From: DASZGI01 sp035938995
Lineage (GTDB): Bacteria; Actinomycetota; Actinomycetes; Streptomycetales; Catenulisporaceae
DNA: 25,628 bases
Direction of reading: 5' to 3'
NCBI RefSeq assembly: GCF_035938995.1
Contig: NZ_DASZGI010000027.1
Coordinates: 1 to 25,628, forward strand
The translations under genes were made by a program, and so were the position numbers. Shown in pieces: positions 17,852 through 23,873 of the stretch. Position 1 is the stretch's first letter; every line of letters begins with the position of its first letter. The notes beneath the pieces are model-generated. The model worked only from the letters and a program-made list of their open reading frames with translations. It was not told where the DNA came from and did no database searches.

Positions 17852-19072
17852 GTGGTCCGTCCGGACACCGACCGCCGTCTGTTCACCTCCGAATCGGTGA
17901 CCGAGGGCCACCCCGACAAGATCGCCGACCAGATCTCAGACTCCATCCTCGACGCGCTGCTCAAGGAGGACGCCGCCTCGCGGGTCGCGGTGGAGACCAT
18001 GATCACCACGGGGCAGGTGCACATCGCGGGGGAGGTCACCACCACGGGCTACGCCGACATCCCCACCATCGTGCGCGAGACGATCCTCGGCATCGGCTAC
18101 GACTCCTCCAAGAAGGGCTTCGACGGCGCCTCCTGCGGGGTGTCGGTCTCGATCGGGTCGCAGTCCCCGGACATCGCCCAGGGCGTGGACGCCGCCTACG
18201 AGGCGCGCGTGGAGGGCGAGGCGGACGAGCTGGACCGGCAGGGGGCCGGAGACCAGGGCCTGATGTTCGGCTACGCCTGCTCGGACACCCCGGAGCTGAT
18301 GCCGCTGCCGATCGCCCTGGCCCACCGGCTCGCCGAGCGGCTGGCCCGGGTGCGCAAGGACGGCACGGTGGCCTACCTGCGCCCGGACGGCAAGACCCAG
18401 GTCACCATCGAGTACGACGGCGACCGGCCGGTACGCCTGGACACCGTCGTGGTCTCCAGCCAGCACGCCTCGGACATCGACCTGGCCACCCTGCTCGCCC
18501 CGGACATCAAGGAGTACGTGGTCGACCACGTGCTCGGCGAGCTGGACCAGGCCGGGCTGGAGATCGACACCGACGGCTACCGGCTGCTGGTCAACCCGAC
18601 CGGGCGGTTCGAGATCGGCGGACCGATGGGTGACGCGGGCCTGACCGGACGCAAGATCATCGTCGACACCTACGGCGGCATGGCGCGGCACGGTGGCGGC
18701 GCGTTCTCCGGCAAGGACCCGTCGAAGGTGGACCGCTCGGCCGCGTACGCGATGCGCTGGGTGGCGAAGAACATCGTGGCGGCCGGACTGGCCAGGCGCG
18801 CCGAGGTGCAGGTCGCCTACGCGATCGGCAAGGCCGAGCCGGTGGGGTTGTTCGTGGAGACGTTCGGCACCGAGACGGTGCCGGTGCCGCGGATCCAGGC
18901 GGCGGTGGGCGAGGTGTTCGACCTGCGCCCGGCCGCGATCATCCGCGACCTGGACCTGAAGCGCCCGATCTACGGGCAGACCGCGTCCTACGGGCACTTC
19001 GGCCGTGAGCTGCCCGACTTCACCTGGGAGCGGGCCAACCGCGTCGAGGCGCTCAAGGCGGCGATCGGCTGA
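17852..19072 (+). CDS. metK: S-adenosylmethionine synthetase
   Basis: MetK makes S-adenosylmethionine from methionine and ATP with release of phosphate and diphosphate. The 406-residue product has FTSESVTEGHPDK (11-23, ATP site and H20), GAGDQG (131-136, methionine-binding loop region), and the phosphate loop GGGAFSGKD (281-289) followed by PSKVDRSAAY. GTG at 17852 follows AAGGAG by 7 nt. SAM made here is the donor used by RsmB at the end of the window, although that link holds for all cells. It has its own apparent promoter and a strong downstream hairpin terminator, so it ends the mihF-gmk-rpoZ-coaBC-metK block. Confidence 0.98.
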   Translation: MVRPDTDRRLFTSESVTEGHPDKIADQISDSILDALLKEDAASRVAVETMITTGQVHIAGEVTTTGYADIPTIVRETILGIGYDSSKKGFDGASCGVSVSIGSQSPDIAQGVDAAYEARVEGEADELDRQGAGDQGLMFGYACSDTPELMPLPIALAHRLAERLARVRKDGTVAYLRPDGKTQVTIEYDGDRPVRLDTVVVSSQHASDIDLATLLAPDIKEYVVDHVLGELDQAGLEIDTDGYRLLVNPTGRFEIGGPMGDAGLTGRKIIVDTYGGMARHGGGAFSGKDPSKVDRSAAYAMRWVAKNIVAAGLARRAEVQVAYAIGKAEPVGLFVETFGTETVPVPRIQAAVGEVFDLRPAAIIRDLDLKRPIYGQTASYGHFGRELPDFTWERANRVEALKAAIG

Positions 19073-19090
19073 CCCGCCCGAACGCGTGAC

Positions 19091-19129
19091 GGGCCCCGGG
19101 AACACGGCGTGCGCTGGTCCCCGGGGCCC
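19091..19129 (+). terminator. metK terminator hairpin
   Basis: This is a perfect 10-bp inverted repeat (GGGCCCCGGG at 19091-19100, CCCGGGGCCC at 19120-19129) with a 19-nt loop, 18 nt after the metK stop. It is followed by the moderately T-rich GCTGCTTTGTCTGCC. The U-tract is weak, as is usual in actinobacteria. It could also block the convergent SPW-gene transcript. Confidence 0.7.
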
Positions 19130-19161
19130 GCTGCTTTGTCTGCCTTACCTGCCTTAGCCGT

Positions 19162-19653
19162 TTAATCCGTTCGACGGCGCGGGTGGCTGGTCATGTGCGG
19201 ACCTCCGCGGCCGCTCATCGCGACTCCGACGACCATGAGCCCGAGGCAGGTCGCCACGCCGCCGGTGACGCAGTTGTTGATGATGGTGCGCGTGGTGTGC
19301 ACGCTCCCGGCGACGACCCACGGGCTGACGACGGTCCACGCGCCGATGAGCGTCGCGGCCCAGGCCATCGCGTGGGTGCGCTCGTACGCCGAGCCGAAGC
19401 CGGCCATCAGCATCGTGTAGCCGATGCCGGTGATCAGGTTGTTCACGGCCAGCGTGGAGAACTGGTTGAAGCCCGCCACCCACGGCGAGATGGCGAGGTA
19501 GAGGCCGGCGAGGATGGCCAGGGCCTCGGCCCCCTGGACGCCGGGATTGGTCGCGGCCCGCTCGTACCGGGCGCGAAGGTCGAGGATGTCGGGGTGCTGT
19601 TCGATCGGCTGGCCGGTGGGACTCATGGGACTTGGACTTGTGGGAGTGGTCAA
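19162..19653 (-). CDS. SPW-repeat integral membrane protein
   Basis: This protein of about 163 residues has two copies of the SPW motif family, LAISPWVAGF and TVVSPWVVAG. Each copy sits in a pair of hydrophobic helices (about four membrane segments in all), with NNLITG and NNCVTGG at matching places. The pattern fits the SPW-repeat family (two SPW modules), whose function is unknown. The N-terminal ~45 residues are cytosolic-like (TSPSPMSPTGQPIEQHPDIL) with a charged helix. TTG at 19653 is chosen because GGGAAGAGG (19662-19670) is 8 nt upstream; GTG at 19695 or ATG at 19626 are possible. The gene faces metK tail-to-tail and is divergent from priA. It is likely accessory; a stress or envelope role is only a guess. 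Confidence 0.85.
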   Translation of the reverse strand: MTTPTSPSPMSPTGQPIEQHPDILDLRARYERAATNPGVQGAEALAILAGLYLAISPWVAGFNQFSTLAVNNLITGIGYTMLMAGFGSAYERTHAMAWAATLIGAWTVVSPWVVAGSVHTTRTIINNCVTGGVATCLGLMVVGVAMSGRGGPHMTSHPRRRTD

Positions 19654-19954
19654 GGCGACCACCTCTTCCCTGGGTGCAGACCGGGCGGGTCGCACGGGGA
19701 CCGGCGCTGGCGGCCCGTCCGAGTCGTGAAACTACTGGTAAATGTAAGAAAACCCCGCATTGTGGTCTGCGTCCAGATCTCGGGGCGGCCATGCGCCGAG
19801 CGTGCAACAGTGGCGGACGAGCGGCCAGTGCGGGCTTGTGATCAGCCGGAACGCGACGGGCAAATCCCGGTGCCGTCCGGACTTCGGCGCCAATCCGGTC
19901 GAATCGGCGCGCGGATTCGCCCCGTTTCGGCGCACCCGTGTCGGCGCGGTCCGG

Positions 19955-19960
19955 TACAAC
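19955..19960 (+). promoter_or_regulatory. candidate -10 for leaderless priA
   Basis: TACAAC ends 6 nt before the GTG at 19967, consistent with transcription starting at or just before the start codon. No separated Shine-Dalgarno exists. The rest of the 19654-19966 gap holds the SPW-gene Shine-Dalgarno and a short AT-richer patch near 19726-19760, with no other recognised element. Confidence 0.35.
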
Positions 19961-19966
19961 AGTGGG

Positions 19967-22117
19967 GTGACCGACCCCGGCGAGCAGATGGCGCTCGTGC
20001 GCGCCGAGGCCGCGCGCGGCCGGGTGCGGGCGGCCGGGCCCGGAACCTCGGCGCAGCCGGCCGAGTCGGAGCCGGTCGCCCGGGTGATCGTCGACGTAGA
20101 ACCCGCGCACCTGGACCGGCTCTGGGACTACACCGTGCCGGCCAAGCTCCACGAAACGGCGCGGCCCGGCGTGCGGGTGAGGGTCAGATTCGCCGGTCAG
20201 CTGGTTGACGGCTACCTCTGGGAACGGGTCGAGAAGACCGACTTCTCCGGGCGGCTCACCCCGCTGCACAGCGTCGTATCGCCCGAGCCGGTCCTCACCC
20301 GGGAGATCGGCGAACTGGCCCGCCGGGTCGCCGACGCCTACGCGGGCACCGCGGCGGACGTCCTGCGCCTGGCCATCCCGCCACGTCACGCCCGCACCGA
20401 AAAGGCGCTGCGGGATAAGGCACTGCCCGATAAGTCGGGGGACCCGCCCGACATGGCGCGCACCTCGGACGCGGCGCCGCCGCCCACCCCCGACCCCCGT
20501 CCGTGGAAGCACTACCCCCACGGCCCGGACCTGCTCACCGCCCTCGCCCAAGGCCAGAGCCCGCGCGCGGTCTGGGCCGCCCTCCCCGGCGCGGACACGC
20601 CGGAGATCGACTGGGCGCACGCGCTGGCCGCCGCCGCCCAGGCCACGCTGCACAGCGGCCGGGGCGCACTGATCGTCGTCCCGGACGGCCGCGACGTCGC
20701 CCGTGTCGACGCGGCGCTGATCGAGCTGCTCGGCCCGGATCGGCACGTGGCGCTCACCGCCGACCTCGGCCCCGCAGAGCGCTACGGCCGCTGGCTCGCG
20801 GTGCGCCGCGGCGAGGTGCGGTGCGTCGTTGGCACCCGGGCCGCGGTCTTCGCCCCGATCACGAACCTCGGCCTGGTGGCGCTCTGGGACGACGGCGACT
20901 CGTCCCTGGCCGAGCGCGCCGCGCCCTACTCGCACGCCCGCGAGGTGCTCACCATGCGCGCGCACCAGACCGGCGCCGCCGCGCTGATCGGCGGCTACAC
21001 GGTCACCGCCGAGGGCGCTCAGCTGGTGGCCCGGCGGTGGGCGCGCCCGCTGACCGCGCCGCGTGCCGTCGTGCGCGAACTCGTCCCGCTCATCCGCACC
21101 GTCGACCCCGACCGGGACAACGCGCGCGACTCCGGCGCCGCCCGCGCGAGGATGCCCACCGTGGCCTGGCGGGTCGCCCGCGACGGGCTGCGCTACGGGC
21201 CGGTGCTGGTACAGGTGCCGCGCAGCGGATACCTGCCCGCCCTCGCCTGCGTGCGCTGCCGCGAGGCCGCCCACTGCGCGCACTGCCACGGCGCGCTCGC
21301 CCTCGCCGGGGCCGAGTCCGCCGCGCGCTGCCGGTGGTGCGGCCGCTTCGCCGAGCAGTGGCGCTGCGACCGGTGCGGCGCCACGCGGTTCCGGGCGCGG
21401 GCGACCGGCGCGGCCCGCAGCGCCGAGGAACTGGGCCGCGCCTTCCCGGGGGTTCCGGTGCGGCTGAGTCGCGGCGGCGCGATCCTCACCGACGTCAGCC
21501 GCGAGCCCGCACTCGTCGTCGCGACACCCGGGGCCGAACCCGTCGCCGAGGGCGGATACGCGGCCGCTGTGCTGCTCGACGGCGACCTGCTGCTCGGCGT
21601 TCCGATGCTGCGCGCCGCGGAACAGACGCTGCGCCGGTGGCTCGGCGCGGCCGCCCTGGTCCGCCCGGCATCCCGCAGCGGGCAGGAACCCGGCGGCGTC
21701 GTCGCGGTCGTCGCCGAGCCGGGCGCGGGCGCGGTCCAGGCGCTGGTGCGCTGGGATCCCGGCGGGTTCGCCCGCCGTGAGCTGGCCGACCGCGCCGAAC
21801 TGGGATACCCGCCCGCCGCGCGCATAGCCGAACTGGCCGCCCCCTATCCGGCGCTCGCCGAGCTGCTCGAGGCGGTGCACGGCGTGCAGGCGCAGGGCGT
21901 CCCGCTGCCTCAGGATGCTGACATCCTCGGCCCGACCCCGCTGGCGGCCGGCCGGGACGCGGACGGCCCCGACGCCGCGTACCGCGCCCTGATCCGCTGC
22001 TCGCGTACCGGCGGCCGGGCCCTGGCCGAGGCGCTCAAGGCCGCGCAGGGAGCGCGCTCGACGCGCAAGGCCCCGGTGCACGTGCGCGTCCGGATCGACC
22101 CCGTGGACCTGGCCTGA
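19967..22117 (+). CDS. priA: PriA-like primosomal protein N', helicase-deficient
   Basis: PriA recognises stalled forks and reloads the replisome. The 716-residue product has the N-terminal 3'-DNA-binding domain (about 36-130, VARVIVDVEPAHLDRLWDYT) and eight paired cysteines of the zinc sites (C428, C431, C437, C440, C455, C458, C467, C470). It ends with a PriA-type C-terminal domain (ELGYPPAARIAELA). Walker A (normally GSGKT) is absent from the expected region (about 180-240). The DEEH box is replaced by LWDDGDSS. It is therefore unlikely to hydrolyse ATP or unwind DNA, which is usual for actinobacterial PriA and suggests a structural role. GTG at 19967 is chosen over the open upstream frame because similarity begins after it and a -10-like TACAAC precedes it. 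def follows. Confidence 0.9.
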   Translation: MTDPGEQMALVRAEAARGRVRAAGPGTSAQPAESEPVARVIVDVEPAHLDRLWDYTVPAKLHETARPGVRVRVRFAGQLVDGYLWERVEKTDFSGRLTPLHSVVSPEPVLTREIGELARRVADAYAGTAADVLRLAIPPRHARTEKALRDKALPDKSGDPPDMARTSDAAPPPTPDPRPWKHYPHGPDLLTALAQGQSPRAVWAALPGADTPEIDWAHALAAAAQATLHSGRGALIVVPDGRDVARVDAALIELLGPDRHVALTADLGPAERYGRWLAVRRGEVRCVVGTRAAVFAPITNLGLVALWDDGDSSLAERAAPYSHAREVLTMRAHQTGAAALIGGYTVTAEGAQLVARRWARPLTAPRAVVRELVPLIRTVDPDRDNARDSGAARARMPTVAWRVARDGLRYGPVLVQVPRSGYLPALACVRCREAAHCAHCHGALALAGAESAARCRWCGRFAEQWRCDRCGATRFRARATGAARSAEELGRAFPGVPVRLSRGGAILTDVSREPALVVATPGAEPVAEGGYAAAVLLDGDLLLGVPMLRAAEQTLRRWLGAAALVRPASRSGQEPGGVVAVVAEPGAGAVQALVRWDPGGFARRELADRAELGYPPAARIAELAAPYPALAELLEAVHGVQAQGVPLPQDADILGPTPLAAGRDADGPDAAYRALIRCSRTGGRALAEALKAAQGARSTRKAPVHVRVRIDPVDLA

Positions 22118-22124
22118 CGCCCGG

Positions 22125-22130
22125 TAGACT
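22125..22130 (+). promoter_or_regulatory. candidate def promoter -10
   Basis: TAGACT at 22125-22130, directly after the priA stop, matches the actinobacterial -10. The upstream TGGACC (22104-22109) would be a poor -35 at 15 nt spacing. The leader to the def GTG would be about 40 nt. Confidence 0.35.
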
Positions 22131-22177
22131 GGAGCCGTCAAGCTTTCCGCACCACCAGTGAGACGAACGGCGAATTC

Positions 22178-22720
22178 GTGGCGATCCAGCAGATCCGGCT
22201 CTTCGGCGACCCCGTGCTGCGAACGAAGGCAGACCCGGTCGTCGACTTCGACAAGGAGCTGCGCAGACTCGTCAAGGACCTGACGGACACGATGCTCGAC
22301 GCCCCGGGCGCGGGCCTGGCCGCCCCGCAGATCGGGGTGTCGCTGCGGGTCTTCACCTACAACGTGGACGGCGAGATCGGCCACGTGGTCAACCCGAGCC
22401 TCGACTTGTCCGAGGAGACCCAGTACGGCGACGAGGGCTGCCTCTCCATTCCGGATCTGCCCTTCCCGTGCACGCGCGCGCTGCGGGCCGTGGCCCGGGG
22501 CTTCAACGAGTACGGCGACGAGATCGTGATCGAGGGCAGCGACAAGCTGGCCCGCTGCTTTCAGCACGAGACCGACCACCTCGACGGCGTCCTGTTCATC
22601 GACCGGCTCGACCGCGAGCAGCGCAAGGCGGCGCTGCGGGCGATCCGGCAGGCCGACTGGTCCGGCGGCGCACCCGCGGTGAAGGTGTCTCCGCACGCGA
22701 CCTTCGGTCAGGCGCGGTAG
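22178..22720 (+). CDS. def: peptide deformylase
   Basis: Def removes the formyl group from the N-terminal methionine of new proteins. The 180-residue metalloenzyme shows all three family motifs. Motif I is GAGLAAPQ (44-51), motif II EGCLS (86-90, C88 as metal ligand) and motif III HETDH (130-134, H130 and H134 ligands, E131 catalytic). GTG at 22178 fits the conserved beginning AIQQIRLFGDPVLR; the upstream ribosome-binding site is weak. It sits between priA and fmt, so the enzymes that add and remove formyl groups are neighbours. The length and the intact motifs suggest an active enzyme. Confidence 0.97.
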   Translation: MAIQQIRLFGDPVLRTKADPVVDFDKELRRLVKDLTDTMLDAPGAGLAAPQIGVSLRVFTYNVDGEIGHVVNPSLDLSEETQYGDEGCLSIPDLPFPCTRALRAVARGFNEYGDEIVIEGSDKLARCFQHETDHLDGVLFIDRLDREQRKAALRAIRQADWSGGAPAVKVSPHATFGQAR

Positions 22721-22782
22721 CGCGCCGTTCGGAAAAGGCCCGGACCACAACGCGACACTTGGCAACGGAACGGGGTGTGGCA

Positions 22783-23712
22783 ATGCGCCTACTCTTCGCC
22801 GGAACGCCGGAGACGGCGGTCCCGTCGCTCGAGAGCCTGCTCGGCTCGCGGCACGAGGTGGTCGCGGTGCTGACCCGCCCGGACGCGCCGACCGGGCGCG
22901 GCCGGCACATGGAGCCGTCCCCGGTGCGCCGGCTCGCCGAGGAGGCCGGGGTCGAGGTGCTGACGCCGCCGCGGCCGCGAGACCCGGCGTTCCTGGGCCG
23001 GCTCGCCGAACTGGCCCCGGACGCCTGCCCAGTCGTGGCGTACGGCGGCCTGATCCCGCCCGCCGCGCTCGCGGTGCCCCGGCACGGCTGGATCAATCTG
23101 CACTTCTCGCTGCTGCCCGCGTGGCGCGGCGCCGCGCCGGTCCAGCACGCGATCCTGGCCGGGGACGAGGTGACCGGGGCGTGCACGTTCCGGCTGGAGC
23201 AGGGTCTGGACACCGGCCCGGTCTTCGGCACCGTCACCGAGGAGATCGGCCGCACCGACACCAGCGGCGACCTGCTCGCCCGGCTCGCCGTGGACGGCGC
23301 GCGGCTGCTGGTCGCGACGCTCGACGGAGTCGAGGAGGGGCGGGTGACGGCGGTCCCGCAGCCGGCGGAGGGCGTCACGCACGCCCCGAAGCTCACCACC
23401 GAGGACGCGCGGGTCGACTGGAAGGCCCCGGCGCTGCGCATCGACCGCCAGGTGCGCGCGTGCACCCCGGCGCCCGGGGCGTGGACCACGCTCGCGGGGG
23501 AGAGGGTGAAGATCTTCCCGGTGAACCCGATCCCGGGCGTCGTCGATGTCGAACCCGGCGTGATCGTCGCGGACCGGCGCGGGCTCCAGGTGGGCACCGG
23601 CTCCGGGCACACCGTCCGGCTCGGCGACGTGCAGGCGCAGGGCAAGAAGCGGATGGCGGCGGCCGACTGGGCGCGCGGCGTGCGGCTGCCGGAGAACTCA
23701 AGGTTCGAATAG
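22783..23712 (+). CDS. fmt: methionyl-tRNA formyltransferase
   Basis: Fmt formylates initiator Met-tRNA with 10-formyl-tetrahydrofolate. The 309-residue product has the N-terminal Rossmann domain from MRLLFAGTPETAVPSLE. Catalytic residues N105, H107 (NLHFSLLPAWRGAAP, 105-119) and D143 (LDTG) match E. coli N106, H108 and D144. The C-terminal OB-like tRNA-binding domain (about 205-309) has RACTPAPGAWT and GKKRMAAADWARG. ATG at 22783 is fixed by the conserved N-terminus and lies 62 nt after def. The gene is probably in one transcript with def. rsmB follows after 161 nt. Confidence 0.97.
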   Translation: MRLLFAGTPETAVPSLESLLGSRHEVVAVLTRPDAPTGRGRHMEPSPVRRLAEEAGVEVLTPPRPRDPAFLGRLAELAPDACPVVAYGGLIPPAALAVPRHGWINLHFSLLPAWRGAAPVQHAILAGDEVTGACTFRLEQGLDTGPVFGTVTEEIGRTDTSGDLLARLAVDGARLLVATLDGVEEGRVTAVPQPAEGVTHAPKLTTEDARVDWKAPALRIDRQVRACTPAPGAWTTLAGERVKIFPVNPIPGVVDVEPGVIVADRRGLQVGTGSGHTVRLGDVQAQGKKRMAAADWARGVRLPENSRFE

Positions 23713-23756
23713 CGGACCGGCCGCGGCCGGGGCGCGGCAGCAAGAGGCGTGGCCTG

Positions 23757-23809
23757 CCGCAGTCATCCGCGAGCCGGCGCCATCCGTGGCCCGCAGCCGT
23801 CCGTGAGCC
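23757..23809 (+). repeat. imperfect direct repeat in the fmt-rsmB gap
   Basis: A 19-nt element occurs at 23757-23775 (CCGCAGTCATCCGCGAGCC) and 23791-23809 (CCGCAGCCGTCCGTGAGCC), 34 nt apart, with four mismatches. No function is evident. Confidence 0.5.
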
Positions 23810-23861
23810 CGCCACCGCCTGGAGTGGCGATCGCGTGGACGGAGCTGCACCTCCGATCAGG

Positions 23862-23867
23862 GATAAT
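23862..23867 (+). promoter_or_regulatory. candidate -10 for leaderless rsmB
   Basis: GATAAT (5 of 6 matches to TATAAT) ends 6 nt before the ATG at 23874. There is no Shine-Dalgarno at the usual distance, and a convincing -35 at 17 nt is lacking. The pattern suggests a leaderless transcript. Confidence 0.4.
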
Positions 23868-23873
23868 GATCGG

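Noticed and set aside
19760..19966. 69-codon N-terminal extension of the priA frame
   Set aside because: The sequence is unlike PriA and lies in the AT-richer divergent promoter region; GTG at 19967 fits better.
19154..22783. 1209-codon minus-strand open frame across the SPW gene, priA and def
   Set aside because: It lies opposite clearly recognised genes and shows no domain similarity; it is a GC-composition artefact.
23717..23730. Perfect 14-bp palindrome CCGGCCGCGGCCGG after fmt, as a terminator
   Set aside because: It has no loop and no following T-tract; such GC palindromes are common by chance in this composition.
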